The notes under the pieces were generated by a model. That model was not told the origin of the DNA and searched no databases. It was given only the letters and a program-made list of their open reading frames with translations. The translations under genes and the position numbers were made by a program. Positions 1 through 13,678 of a stretch of 64,000 bases of DNA are shown here, piece after piece. This DNA is from Typhlomys cinereus. Its lineage: Eukaryota; Chordata; Mammalia; Rodentia; Platacanthomyidae. The stretch lies in NCBI GenBank assembly GCA_023101885.1, contig JALPQD010000390.1, positions 1,103,257 to 1,167,256 of the forward strand. Reading direction: 5' to 3'. Numbering within the stretch: position 1 is the stretch's first letter; each line of letters begins with the position of its first letter.

Positions 1-500
1 ATACAACTTTAACAGGTACACCAGTCCCCTCCCTCCCTCCAACCTCCCACCTCCCTGTGCCCCCCTCCCCTCCCCCTCCCTCCTCATCCCCCAGAGCCTC
101 TCCCTCCCATCCCCAGAGCATCCTTTAATGTGCATGTCAGACTTTCATCTGGGTCCTCCTCTCTGATGAGGTGCAAGGACCCAGCGGCATTTTCCAGAAC
201 CCTTTCCTGCATTCCCCTTAAGCATAGGAACACTACTGTGGATGTCAATCCCTTGCCTCCAAGGATCTTAGTGCCTTTAGCAAATGCTAGAATTTGAGGG
301 TAAATAGTGTGTTGGACAATTGTGCAGGGCATGCAAAGTCCAATTATGATTGCTTCGGCCCTAACTTGTGTGGAGTATGTTGTATATCATTACTCCTCCC
401 ATCCTTGTGCTCTTACAATCTTACCGGCCCCTCTTCCGCAAATTTCCCTGAGCTTCTGGATGGGGAGAGATTAAACTGGCCTAGTTCCAGGTAGATCACC
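1..500 (-). mobile_element. L1 LINE, 3' UTR fragment
   Basis: Read on the minus strand this is the 3' UTR of a rodent L1: a C/T-rich block at the left edge (purine-rich in the sense direction), followed by the same order of sequence as in the L1 copies at 8.8-9.3 kb and 18.5-19.0 kb. The match stops near 500. No ORF2 sequence follows, so this is a 3' end only, and the element may continue left of the window. Confidence 0.85.
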
Positions 501-3045
501 ATGGCAACAGGTGAACACCAGTGTAATAATGGCATTATTACTAAGGAGACAACCAACAGCTTTCTGATTGGCTCAGAAACACCCACTTGTCAGAATGGTA
601 TCCATCCCTATTACTGTAAATTAGAATAAGAACCAAAAAAATGGAAGGAAATAGATCAATAGGGAAGATAGCCAATAAACCTATAGGTAGGAAGATATCA
701 AACTGCTCTGTAAACAGCTTATATTACACCCATAGAATGGGAACTCACAGTGGAAACCTTTGAGTCTAAAGCTGGGTGAGTGAAGGAAGCACACACATCA
801 GTGGGATGGCCTGAAGAAAGGTAACTTGTTGTACTAGGGAGGCCTGAACCCCCATAGGAGTAGACAAGCCAGAGTGAACCGTGAGGTCCATTGAAGCATG
901 TGGGCAGAAGAGTGGGAGGGAGTAGGAGGGAATAGTGTGGGAAGGGAGGGAATGGGAGCAAAGAGAGAGAGAAGGAAACTGGTATGTATACTCAATATGC
1001 CTGTTAAAAGTAGAAAAATTAATGAAAATAATTTGATCTGCTCTTAACTAGAAAAAGGAAGGGTTGTCATAAAAGGTGAGATTTGTGTAGGAAAAAGAAA
1101 AAAACACTTGTTATCTATTGTGATCTCCGAAACTAATTTGTGTGAAAAAGGACTTCAGGAGGAGGCAGGAGAGATAATGAGCGTTGGGATGAAAGAAAAT
1201 CAGAATGCAGTGCAACAATGTACAAAACTGAGAATATATTTAAGTTTTCATAAGGAGCTACTTGAAGTGTCATTATCTTTCTTCCTTTTGATATTTCACT
1301 TGGCATAAAGGAATGTGAAGTTAAAATTTCTAGACCCATCATGCAATTAAATTTAAGGGTTGCCCTTTGTGTTGAAAATATCTTAACCCAGATAATCTTA
1401 CAGGGGTCTGACAGCTAATCTGTTGGTTAATCCCACTATAGTCAAGATTAACTAATATAGACATTAGGTAGAAATTAGGAATATATAAATTGAAATTCTG
1501 TTAATAGTACCTTTCATTTTTTTCTTCTTACATAAACGACTATCTCTTAAAACACAGAAGCATCAAATCATGTCTGGATTTTAGTTATATATTTCCTAAC
1601 ATTGTCTCATAGAATATGGCCGGCCATCACTGTCAGGTGTGTAATGCTAGTAGAGACATCCATATACTCACCTGGGCTGAATTTATTCTGATAATAAACA
1701 TTCAGAACATGAAAATTCTTGACAAGAAAGTTGAGCAAAGATTATTGGTCCTAATGCATGTGTATATGAAGATATCAGAAGGGGAGTGGCAGCAAAAATA
1801 ACTGCATCAGCCACAAGAGACCATTCAAATAAAAATGAGAAACAAGGGCACTAATGTTCCATAGAGGTGGACAGCAAGTACCACCACCCACAAGTTTTCT
1901 GTTGCATGATCATGAAGACAAGGGTTCTCAGATGGCATTATAGTGACTGCTGCTTGCATCTGGAATCACACATAGATACACTCACTGCGTTTAATGGATT
2001 ATGCTTCAAGCATTGTCAATATTTTGAAGAATTGTTCCAATAAATATAATTTAAAGTTACTTCTTCATTTTCTTTTCCTTTTTAAATATCTCATATAAAA
2101 ACCTCATGGAAAAAATGTATGTTGGAAGTATAAACTTTTACTACTAATCATCACATGTAACTAATAAAGGTGGACGTGAGTTTAAAGGAGATGGGCAAAA
2201 TGGATTTTCCATTCTACTGCTGATCAATGAGACAGTGATAATAGAAAATCTCTTCCTGCAAATATATGCTTCAAAATGGATTCTTGTTTATTAAACACAA
2301 AATAGAATACATGATGTCCATTTCAGTTAATATTTTTGTCTATGATTAACATATATATATGTATCACTATATATGTATAGTTGTAATCTATATGTATACA
2401 AGTTATATCTCTCAGTCATGCATCCCTCTTCTGGGAATTGACCACTCTGACTTCAACAGTGAGTCTAGAATTATGAGAACAGACAGCAGAATGAAAATTG
2501 TTAATAAACAAACAAACAAAAAAGACTCCAGGAAAAGTACCGTGTGTCATGCGGTTTCCTAAGTAATTCAAAGAACTAACTTGGTTGGTCCACATGACAC
2601 TCCAGTAAATAGGCTGTAAGAGTAGCCCCACCAAAAAGGCAAGTAGTCTAAGGTTCATACTTTTGTATGATTTAACAAAAGATCACTCTATAACAAGTGT
2701 TTGAATACAGGTTCAATAAAGTCATTCTAAATTAAGAATTTACACTAACAATACCATCTACTCATTCTTCATTAAGAACATTCTGAACAGACAGAAAATA
2801 AGAAGGATATGAGGAATGCTAGGTAATAATACAGCTTTTTGTTGAAACAGATGACTTAGGGGGATTGACGATGGCATGGCAGGTAATGGTATCTGTTCAT
2901 AAACATGGCAACCAGAGTTCAGTCTCCAAGGCCCACATAATGAGGGAACAAGCTCCCGAAATTTGTTCACTGACCTCCATTAGTGTGTTGTTCTCTCTCT
3001 CTCTCTTTCTCTCTTCCTGTCTCCTCCTCTTAATAAAGGAAAAAG
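501..3045. other. Intergenic, no gene seen
   Basis: Mostly AT-rich sequence without a credible coding region. A purine-rich patch at about 880-990 resembles the sense-strand 3' end of an old L1, but I cannot prove it. A short CT-rich tract lies at 2993-3030. All open frames here are short and lack family features. Confidence 0.6.
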
Positions 3046-3253
3046 GGGCTGGAGAGGTGGCTCACGGGTTAAGGCTCTGTCTTGCAGGTGGAAGGTCCTG
3101 AGTTCAGATTCTAGACCCCACATATAGGTGCTGGGCGGAAGCGGGGGCGGCCTGCGTTTCTGGTCATGGTAGGGCGGAGCCTGTGAATCCCAGGGCAGAG
3201 TAAAACAAGGAGGAAGTGGAGGCGTCCATGGTGGTTCCAGAATTCGCCCGGAT

Positions 3254-3291
<38 letters not shown>

Positions 3292-3328
3292 TGCAAACAT
3301 GCACACACGCACAATTGAATTAAAAAAA
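3046..3328 (+). mobile_element. tRNA-headed SINE with internal CA tract
   Basis: The head starts GGGCTGGAGAGGTGGCTCA and carries an A-box-like and a B-box-like stretch (GGTCCTGAGTTCAGATT), as expected for an RNA polymerase III SINE. A GC-rich body of about 130 bp follows, then a (CA)n tract, then CACAATTGAATTAAAAAAA as the A-rich tail. The same order of parts recurs on the minus strand near 23.2-23.5, 53.8-54.0 and 54.3-54.6 kb. The head is B2-like; I do not recognise the body. Confidence 0.85.
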
Positions 3329-3914
3329 TGAAGGAATAAATTTTAAAAATAGAAAAATGGATGAAATAGATAACTGAAGCAGGAAACTTAATTGAAACCT
3401 AAGGTGATATAAATAATTATGAACAGCTCAGAGTTTTGAGGTTTGTAAAAAACATTGTTTCTGGTTAATATTTTTGTTGCTAGATCAGTATACTAGAAGT
3501 TATACATACATATGCAAAGTACAGAGTTCCTCTGGGTCTTTTCTAATTCAGTTTAAACAGTACATATTAAATAGTACAAAGATCCCTGTTCTTACCTTGG
3601 GACAGATCTACTTTGACTTTCCAGTGCTTCAATCCTGATGCATTGAAGAATGGATTTAAATTTTCTTTTTCACCCTTGAGATCTACTTTGTTGAAATTTT
3701 AATCTAATTCAAAGAGAAACTAATTGCTCATCATTTTCCTAGGGGGAAATACCTTAGAGATCTGTTAATTATGCTCAGAATATATAATTAGGAAAAAACA
3801 AAAATGTTCCAAGCTTTAGTTTAACTGAAGTTAAAAAAGAATAAGTTTTGCTAACCAATAGGCATTATAATCATAAATATAAATCAGTACTAAATGTGAA
3901 TAAATTTATCTGGA
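3329..3914. other. Intergenic, no gene seen
   Basis: AT-rich unique-looking sequence between a SINE tail and the poly-T (A-tail) end of the outer L1. I see no coding region or repeat. Confidence 0.5.
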
Positions 3915-4969
3915 TTTTTTTTATTTCTTCCACTCATTCAAAGTTGTTAAGTACCATTCCCATCCCTCCCTCCACCCCTCTCTGGATCCCCTTGCTCCCT
4001 TCCCCTTTTCTCCTTCCTTTCCCACCCTGCTACCCTTTCTCCCAGTGCCTCCTCCCCACCCATTCGTGGAGCAACCTTTAGTGTGCATGTCAAACTTGCC
4101 TCTGGGTCCCCCTCTCTGATGAGGTGTAAGGACTCGGTAGCATTGCCTAGAGTTGTTTTTTGTGTTCCCCTTTAGTATAGGAACACTATTGTTAATCCCT
4201 AGTCTCTAAGGATCCTAGTGCCTGTAATCCATGCTAGACTTTGAGGGATTAGTGATATGTTCTCACTGCATAGGTCATGCAAAGTCCTATCATGATTACT
4301 TTGGCCCTAACTTATGTGGAATATCTTGTATAGTGTTGCTCCTCCCCATCTTTAGGTTCTTACAATCTTACTGCCCCCTCTTCCGCAAGTTTTCCTGAGC
4401 TTTAGGATGGGGAAAGATTAGACTGGCCTGGTTCCAGGTGGATGGTGTAGAATCTCTGATGTTCTGAATTATGGTTTGTTGATTTTTTTTTTTCAGTTTT
4501 GCTGTTCCTGCACCGCCCTTAGTTCCATCCTGTTGGATATTGAATGTCACCACCTGGACAGAGATGAAAGATTGTTAAAATAGAGTCTTATCATAACAGT
4601 AGATTCAAAGGTAGATGGAATAAGAGTAGGAGACCATGGTGTGTGTGTGTATGGGGGTCAGTCTCCCATTTGCAAGATGGTTACCTTCTATCTGCCAGAC
4701 TCTGTGCCCTCCCTTTCTGGTGAGATCATACCTCATAAGTTGCAAGTGATCAGAAAGGAAAGTCTGTGAGCTTAACCAGATGTCTCATTACTTACTTGCA
4801 GTCTTTGATGGTGGCCTATTTTCTTTATTGTAGTATGATACCCTCTCTCATTGTTGCTGGTGAGGGCCTCCTTCTCCTTCTCTCCTGTTTATAATCTTTG
4901 CAATTACTGTAGGTATTACAGAGATTTATCTTTGAGTGTGTCTCTAAATGGGTTTCATAGTAGGATCCA

Positions 4970-7900
4970 CATATTAGGGAGAACATACAGTGCTTAATTT
5001 TCTGTGTGTGTGATACTTCACTCAATATAATTGTTTCTAATTCCATCCATTTCCCAGCAAATTTCATTAATTCATCATTTTGATAGCTTAGTAGTATTCC
5101 ATTATATAAATTTTCCTTATCCACTCATCAACTGTTGGCATTTGGGTTGATTCCATGACTTTGCTATTATAAGCAGTGCTGCTATGAACATGGTTGTGCT
5201 TGTGCTATTGAGGTGAACATTTGCTGTATGGGGGTTATTTCCAAAAGTGGAAGAGCAGGGTCATATGGCATTTCAATCTTTAACTTTTTTGAGATCATCA
5301 GATGGCTCGCCAGAGTGGTTGAAATAACCCTGCATTCCCACCAGCAATGTAAGAGAGTTCCCTTCTCGCCACATCCTCTCCATCATTTGATGTTGTTTGT
5401 ATTATAGATTTTTGCCATCCTGACCGGGGTGAGATGATATGTCAGGGAGGATTTGATTTCCTTTTCCCTAATGGCTAAGGATGCAGAAAATTATTTAAGA
5501 TATTTGTTAGACATTTCAATTTCATCCATGGTAAAATTTCTTTTAAGTTTCAAGGCCCATTTTTTAATTGGACCATATGTTTCCTTGGTGTTTAGTTTCT
5601 AAGTTCCTTGTGCACTCTGGATAACAGAGCTCTATCAGATATGTGGTTAGTGAGGATTTTCTCCCGTTCTGTGGGTTGCTTTGTGGTCGAGTTACAATCT
5701 CTTTATCTGAACAGAAGCTCTTTAATTTCACCAGATCCCATCTGTTGAGTGTTGGTTGTAGTGACCATGCTATCAGATTTCTGTTTAGGAACTGTTGGCC
5801 TAGCCCAATCAGCTCAAGGGTGTTCCCTACCCTTTCACTAAGGTTTTTATAGTCTCTGGCCTTATATTGAGGTCCTTGATCCGTTTGGAATTAAGTCTTG
5901 TACATGGTGACAAGTACGGGTCTAGTTTTAATCTTCTGCGTTCAGACATCCAGTTTTGCCAGCACCATTTGTTGAAGATGCTGTTCTTTTTCCACTGGAT
6001 TTTTTGGGCCCCTTTGTCAAAGATCAAATGGCTATAAGTGTGGGAGCTTATATCTGGGTCTTCTTCTTATCTGGGTCTTCTACCCTTATCCATTGATCTG
6101 TGTGTCTATTTTGGAGCCAGAACCAGGCTGTTTTTATAACTATGGATTTGTAGTATAAATTAAGGTTTGATATGGTGATGCCTCCAGTAGAGTTTTTGTA
6201 ACTAAGGATTGTTTTTGCTATCCTGGGTCTTTTGTGCCTCCATATGAATTTTGAGATTGTTTGTTTAACTTCTTTAAAGAATTGCTTTGGGATTTTAATT
6301 GGTATAGCATTGAATCTGTATATTGCCTTTGGTAGGATGGTCATTTTTATGATATAGATTTTGCCAATCCAGGAACATGGTAGGTCTTTCCACCTTCTGA
6401 TGTCTTCTGTAATTTCTTTCTTTAGGGTTTTAAAGTTTTCATTGTAAAGGTCTCTTACTTCCTTGGTTAGGTTTATACCAAAGTATTTCCTTTTTTTAGG
6501 GGCTATAGTAAATGGGATTGTTTCTCTCAAGGTTTTTTACTTCTTTCATTCTTGGCATATAGGAAGGCCATTGATTTTAGTTTGTTTATTTTCTATCCTG
6601 CCACCCTGCTGAGGTCCTGTATTAGTCCAGGAGCTTCCTGGTGGAGTTTTTGGGATCACTTAGGTATAAGATCATGTCATCTGCAAATAGGGATAGCTTG
6701 ATTTCTTCCTTGCTGATTTGAATCCTTTTTATCTCCCTTTCTTGTCTTCTGGCTTCAGCTAAGACTTGAAGTACAATATTGAATAGAAGTGGTGAGAGTG
6801 GATAGCCTTGTCTACTCCCTGATCAAAGCAGGAATGCTTCAAGTTTTTCCCCATTGAGTAGAATCCTTCTGTTAGCTTGTAGTATACAACTTTTGTTATA
6901 TTGATAAAGGTTCCTTCCATTCCAACTGTCTCTAGGGTTTTGATCATAAAGCGTTTTTGGACCTTGTCAAAAGCTTTTTCTGCATCTATCAAGAGTATCA
7001 TGTGGTCTTGGATTTTGAACTGGTGATTTTTATATGGTGAATTACAGATATTGAACCAACCTTGTGTGCCTGGGATAAAGCCTACTTGATCCCCTTGAAT
7101 GATCTTTTTGATGTTTTTGAATCCGATTTGCTAAGACTTTGTTGAGAAACTTTGTGTTCATCAAATCTGTGTTCATCAAATACACTGGTCTATAGTTTTC
7201 TTTGTTAAGTGTATCTTTATTAGGTTTGGGGATTAAGATGATATTAACTTCATAGAAAAAATCTGGTAGTGTTCCTTCTTTTGCTATTTGATTAGAACAA
7301 TTTAAGGAGTATTGGTGTTATTTGTTCCTTAAATGTCTGGTAGAACTCTGTGCTGAATCCATCTAGTCCAGGACATTTTTTGGTGGGAACATTCGAGATT
7401 ACTTCATCGATTTCCTCATATATTATAGGACTATTTAAATACTTCAAAATATCCTGATTCAATTTAGGTTAGTTGTGCTTACTCAGGAATTCATCCATTT
7501 CTTTTGTGTCAAATTTCACAGACTAAAAAGTTTTTGAAATATGATGTTATAATATTTTGAATTTCTTAGGTATCAGTAATGATAACTCCATTTTCATTTC
7601 TAATTTTGTTAATTGTGTTTTCTCTTTCTTGCTTTTGGTTAATTTAGCTAGTGGTTTATCAATCTTATTGATTCTTTTCAAAGAACCAGCTTTTTGACTG
7701 GTTGATTCTCTGTATCATTTTCCTAATCTCAATTTTGGATATTTCTCCCCTTATTTTGCTAATCTCCTCTCTTCGAATTGCTCCAGTGTCTCTACAGCTT
7801 TAAGCTGCATTGTTAAGTTATTTATTTGTGATGGTTAAATTCTTTTGATGTAGGCAAAACAAAGAGTTATGAACTTACCTCTTAGACAGCTTTCATTGTG

Positions 7901-8769
7901 TCCTAGAGATTTTGACAAGTTGTAATTTCATTATCGTTCATTTCCAGGAAATTTTGAATTTCCTTTGTAATTTCTTCCTGAATCCAATTCTCATTCAGCA
8001 TCAAAGTGTTTAGTTTCCAGGAGTTAGTGTATTTTTAGTTGTTTGTTGTGTTGCAGATTTCAAGCTTTAGATCATGGTGGTCTGATAGGGTACATGCTAT
8101 AATTTCAATTTTCCTGTATATGTGGAGATTAATATTGTGGCCCAATATGTGATCTGTTTTGGAGAAAGTTCCATATGTTGATGAGAAAAATGCATATTCT
8201 TTGTTGCGTGGATGAAAAGTTCGATAGAGATCTGTAAGGTCCATTTCAGTAAGGGTTTGATTAAGTTCCAAAGTGTCTCTGTTAAGTTTTGACCTGTTGA
8301 TCTATCCCATGTTGAGAGGGCAGTGTTGAAATCCCCAAGAACTATCATTTAGGGGTTGATTTCTCACTTTAGAGGCTGTAGAGTTTGCTTAATGAATGTA
8401 GAAGGGCCCATATTATGTGCATATTTGTTCAGTATTGTGAAGACTTCCTGGTGAATTGTACCTGTGACTAAAATGTAATATCCATCTGTGTCTCTTATGA
8501 TTTATTTTTTTTGGTTTGAAGTTCACTTTGTCCAATAGCATAATGGCTAACCCTACCTGTTTCCTGGTTCCATTAACTTGCAGAATTTTTGACCAACCTT
8601 TTATTTTTAGGATCTGCCTATCTTTTGTGGTGAGATGAATTTTCTGAAGGCAGCAGATTGATGGGTTGTGATCTTTAATCCAAGTTTGTAATCTATGTCT
8701 CTTGATCAGTGAGTTAATTCCATTGTCATTTAATGTTAAAATGGAGAAATTATTTTTAATTTCAGACAT
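4970..8769 (-). pseudogene. L1 ORF2 remnant (outer L1)
   Basis: Endonuclease/reverse-transcriptase ORF2 of the outer L1, inactive. The start codon is at 8769, followed by the endonuclease N-terminus, and recognisable segments run through the reverse transcriptase to the C-terminus near 4972. It is broken into at least six frames (for example 8413-8769, 8035-8271, 6759-7001, 6048-6530, 5827-6027, 4825-5124). The normal stop codon has been lost by substitution, so the last frame reads into the 3' UTR. In the fragment near 6.8 kb the reverse transcriptase region is badly disrupted. Confidence 0.85.
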
Positions 8770-8773
8770 TTTT
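8757..8773. repeat. Target-site duplication of nested L1, left copy
   Basis: TAATTTCAGACATTTTT, identical to 16041-16057. It flanks the nested L1 and gives the exact insertion site, at the ORF2 start of the outer L1. Confidence 0.9.
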
Positions 8774-9797
8774 ATAACATTTTTATTATTATTTCCGCTC
8801 ATACAAATTTAATAGGTAGACCAGTTCCCTCCCCCCTCCTCCTTCCCCCCGAACCTCCTGTTCCGCCTCCCTTCCTCCCCATCTCCCAGTACCCCCCCCC
8901 AAATTCCCAAAGAGTCCTTTATTGCGTATGCCTAACTCTCCTCTTGGTCCTCCTTTCTGATGACGTAAAAGGACCCAGTGGCATTTCCCTGAACCCTTTC
9001 TCGTGTTCCCCTTAAGCATAGGAACACTATTGTGGCCATCAATCCCTTGCCTCCAAGGATCTTGGTGCTTTTAGCTGATGTTAGACTTTGTGAGGTCAAT
9101 AGTGTGACGGACATGGCTCAGGGCATACAAAGTCTTATTATGATTGCTTCAGTCCTATCTAGTGTGGAGACTCTTCAAATCATTGCTCCCCCCATCCTTT
9201 TGTTCTTACAATCTTACCGCCCCCTCTTCCGCAGATATCCCTGAGCTTCAGGATGGGGGGAGATTAGGCTGTCTTAGTTCTATGTGGATGATATAGAGTC
9301 TCTGAAATTCTGGATTGTGGTTTGTTGATTTTCTTTTGCAGTTTTGCTGCTCCTGCTATGTCCTTCCCTCCATCCTGATGGGCACTGTATGTCACCCCCT
9401 GGTCAGAGATAAAAAACTGTTAAACTGGAGTCTTGTTATAATAGCACATTCAAGGATAGATGTAATAAAAGCAGGAAACCTCGGTGAGGGAGGGATCAGT
9501 CATCTATTTGCAAAATGATCTCTTTTCATCTGCCAGACTATATGCCCTCTCCTTCTAGTGAGATCATACCCCCTCAGTTGTACATGATCAGGAACGAATG
9601 TCTGTGAACTTAACCAGGTGTCATGTTACTTACTTGCATTCCTTGGAGGTCGATTTTTTCTGCTGTAACATGTTCCCCTCCCTCCTTGTGTCTGGTGTGG
9701 CTCTCCAACCCCATCCCTCCTGTTCAACATCCTTGCAATTACCATATTACATAGATTTACCCTTGAGTGTCTCAATGTGGGCTGGGTGAGTTTGGTA

Positions 9798-12700
9798 CTA
9801 GGAGCCACCTATTAGGGAGTACATACGGCGCTTAACTTTCTGGGATTGGGATACTTCACTTAATATAATTGTTTCTAATGACATCCATTTCCCAGCAAAC
9901 TCCAGTAATTCATCATTTTTGATGGCTGAGTAGTACTCCATTGTATAGATGTACCACATTTCCTTATCCACTCGTCAACTGTTGGACATTTAGGTTGATT
10001 CCATGACTTTGCTATTGTAAACAGTGCTGCTATGAACATAGTCGTGCTGGTGCTATCGAGGCGAACCTCTGCTGCATGGGGGGTTATTCCCAAAAGTGGA
10101 ATAGCAGGGTCATATGGCATTTCAATCTTTAATTTCTTTAAGAATCTCCAGACACCTCGCCAGAGTGGCTGTATGAGTCTGCATTCCCACCAGCAATGTA
10201 GCAGGGTTCCCCTCCCTCCACATCCTCTCCAGCACTTGTTGTTGTTTGTATTGTGGATTTTTGCCATCCTGACCGGGGTGAGATGGTATCTCAGGGAAGT
10301 TTTGATTTGCATTTCCCTGATAGCTAAAGAAATGGAGCATTTTTTAAGATGTTTGTTAGACATTTTAATTTCATCTCTGGTAAAATTTCTTTTAAGTTCC
10401 AGGGCCCATTTTTTAATTGGGCCATTGGTTTCCTTGGTGTTTAATTTTCTAAGTTCTTTGTGCACTCTGGACAGTAGAGCTCTATCAGATATGTGGTTAG
10501 TGAAGATTTTCTCCCATTCTGTGGGTTGCCTTTGAGCTCGTGTGATAATCTCTTTATCTAAACAGAAGCTCTTTAATTTCACAAGATCCCAACTGTTGAG
10601 AGTTGGTAGCAGTGACTGTGCCATTGGATGTCTGTTTAGGAACTGTTGGCCTAGTCCAATCAGCTCGAGGGAGTTCCCTATCCTTTCAACTATGGTTATT
10701 ATAGTCTCTGGCCTGATATCAAGGTCCTTGATCCATTTGGAATTAAGTCTTGTACATGGTGACAAGTATGGGTCCAGCTTTAATCTTCTGCATGTGGAGA
10801 TCCAGTTTTGCCAGCACCATTTGTTGAAGATACTGTTCTTTTTCATTGGATTCTTTGGGCCCCTTTGTCAAAGAACAAATGGCTGTATTTTTGTGGGCTT
10901 ATATCTGGGTCCTCAACCCTTATCCATTGGTCTGTGTGTCTATTTTGGAGCCAGTACCAGGCTGTTTTTATAACTATGGATTTGTAGTATAGACTAAGGT
11001 TCGGTATGGTAATACCTCCAGCAGTGTTTTTGTTACTCAGGATTGTCTTTGCTATTCTGGGTCTTTTGTGCCTCCATATGAATTTTGAGATTAATTGGTC
11101 AACTTCTTTAAAGAATTGCTTTGGGATTTTAATTGGTATAGCACTGAATTTGTATATTGCCTTAGGTAGGATGGTCATTTTTACGATGTTGATTCTGCCA
11201 ATCCAGCAACATGGGAGGTCTTTCCACCTTCTGATGTCTTCAGCAATTTCTTTCTTTAGGGTTTTAAAGTTTTCATTGTAAAGGTCTTTTACCTCCTTGG
11301 TTAGGTTTATACCAAGGTATTTCATTTTTTTTAGGGGCTACAGTAAATGGGATTGTTTCTCTGAAGGCTTTTTCACTTCTTTCATTCTGGGCATATAGGA
11401 AGGCCTCTGATTTTTGCACATTTATTTTGTATCCTGCCACCCTGCTGAACTTCTCAATTAGTTCCAGGAGCTTCCTGGTGGAGTTTTTGGGATCCCTCAG
11501 GTATAAGATCATGTCATCTGCAAATAGGGATAGCTTGACTTCTTCCTTGCCGATTTGAATCCCTTTTATGTCCCTTTCTTGTCTTATGGCTTCAGCTAAG
11601 ACTTCAAGTACAATATTGAATAGAAGTGGTGAGAGTGGACAGCCTTGTCTAGTTCCTGATCGAAGTGGGAATGCTTCCAATTATTCCCCATTGAGCATAA
11701 TCCTTGCTGTGGGCTTGTTGTATACAGCTTTTATTATATTGATAAAGGTTCCTTCCATTCCTACTGTCTCTAGCGTTTTGATCATAAAAGGCTGTTGGAT
11801 CTTATCAAAGGCTTTTTCTGCGTCTATCGAGAGTATCATGCGGTCTTGGACTTTGGACTGGTTTACATGATGAATTACATTTATTGATTTGCGTATGTTG
11901 AACCAACCTTGCATGCCGGGGATGAAGCCTACTTGGTCACTGTGAATGATCTTTTTGATATGTTTTTGAATCCGATTTGCTAAGACTTTGTTGAGAATCT
12001 TTGCGTCTGTGTTCATCAGGGAGATCGGCCTATAGTTTTCTTTTTTAAGTGAATCTTTATTAGGTTTTGGGATTAAGACGATATTAGCTTCATAGAAGGA
12101 ATTTGGTAGTGTTCCTTCCTTTGCTATTTGATGGAACAGTTTAAGGAGTATTAGTGTTATTGACTCCTTAAATGTCTGGTAGAATTCTGTGCTGAATCCA
12201 TCTGGTCCAGGACATTTTTTGGTGGGAAGATTCGAGATTACTTCTTCAATTTCCTTATATGTTATAGGGCCAGTTAAGTAATTAACAACTTCCTGATCCA
12301 ATTTAGGTAAGATATGTTTACTTAGAAATTCATCCATCTCTTCTGTGTTGTCAAACTTCACTGAGTATAAGTTTTTGAAATATGGTGTTATAATTCTCTG
12401 GATTTCTTGGGTATCAGTAGTGATTACTCCATGTTCATTTCTAATTTTGTTAATTTGGGTTTTCTCTCTCTTGCTTTTGGTTAATTTAGCTAGGGGTGTA
12501 TCTATCTTATTGATTTTTTCAAAGAACCAGCTTTTTGACTGGTTGATTTTTTCTATCGTTTTCTTAGTCTCAATTTCAGATATTTCTCCCCTTATTTTGC
12601 TAATCTCCTCTCTTCTACTACTTTTGGGATCAGATTGCTCAAGTTTCTCTAAAGCCTTAAGCTGCATTGTTAAGTTATTTATTTCTGATGTTTCCATTTT

Positions 12701-13621
12701 TTTGATGTAGGCATTAAGAGCTATGAACTTACCTCTTAGGACAGCTTTCATTGTGTCCCAGAGATTTTGGTAAGTTGTATTTTCGTTATCGTTCACTTTC
12801 AGGAAATCTTGAATTTCCTTTTTAATTTCTTCCTGAATCCAGTTCTCATTCAGCATCATATTGTTAAGTTTCCTGGAGTTAGTGTATTTTCTCTTGTTTG
12901 TTGTGTTGTGGATGTCCAGCTTTAGGCCATGGTGGTCTGACAGAGCACAGGTTAGAATTTCAACTTTTTTGTATATGTGTAGATTCGTTTTGTGGCCCAA
13001 TATGTGATCTATTTTGGAAAAAGTTCCGTGTGCTGCTGAGAAAAATGTGTATTCTTTTGTGCGTGGGTGAAAAGTTCGATAAAAATCTGTAAGGTCCATT
13101 TCTTTAAGGGTTTGATTAAGTTCCAAAGTGTCTCTGTTAAGCTTTTGACCTGTTGATCTATCCCATGTTGACAGGGTGGTGTTGAAGTCCCCAAGAATTA
13201 TCGTTTGGGGGTTGGTATCTTGTTTTAGGCGCTGTAGGGTTTTCTTAATGAATGTGGAGGGCCCCGTATTGGGTGCATAAATGTTCAGGATTGTGAAGTC
13301 TTCCTGCTGAATTGTACCTGTGACTAAAATGTAGTATCCATCTGTGTCTCTTATGATTTTCTTTGGTTTGAAGTCCACTTTGTCTGATAGCATAATTGCT
13401 ACCCCTGCCTGTTTCCTGGTTCCATTAGCTTGTAAGATTTTGGACCAGCCTTTCATTCTTAGGATGTGCCTATCTTTTGTGGTGAGATGAGTTTCCTGAA
13501 GGCAGCAGATTGTTGGATTGTGGTTTTTAATCCAAGTTTGTAATCTATGTCTCTTAATCGGTGAATTAATCCCATTGACATTTAATGTTATAATGGAGAA
13601 ATTGTGTTTAATTCTGGACAT
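9798..13621 (-). pseudogene. L1 ORF2 (endonuclease-reverse transcriptase), broken
   Basis: About 1275 codons, the usual L1 ORF2 length. In order: an apurinic-type endonuclease domain from the start at 13621 (early motifs NVNGI and QETHL), a linker, a reverse transcriptase with the catalytic FADD motif near 11.5 kb, and a cysteine-rich C-terminal region near 10.2 kb. Breaks visible: an in-frame TAA at 11681-11683 where relatives have lysine; one extra A in the A8 run (plus-strand T8 at 11325-11332), shifting the frame; a one-base loss near 10845; and another near 9960 in a short A run. The first 646 codons (11681-13621) are open and cover the endonuclease and the start of the reverse transcriptase. 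Confidence 0.9.
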
Positions 13622-13678
13622 TTTTTATGTTTAGTAGATTTTGTAAGCATGTTGTTTGATATTTATGTTTCAGTGGTA

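Noticed and set aside
11006..12710. Plus-strand open frames of 91-121 codons within L1 ORF2
   Set aside because: Complement of conserved ORF2 sequence; the same shadows appear at 20.3-21.0 kb.
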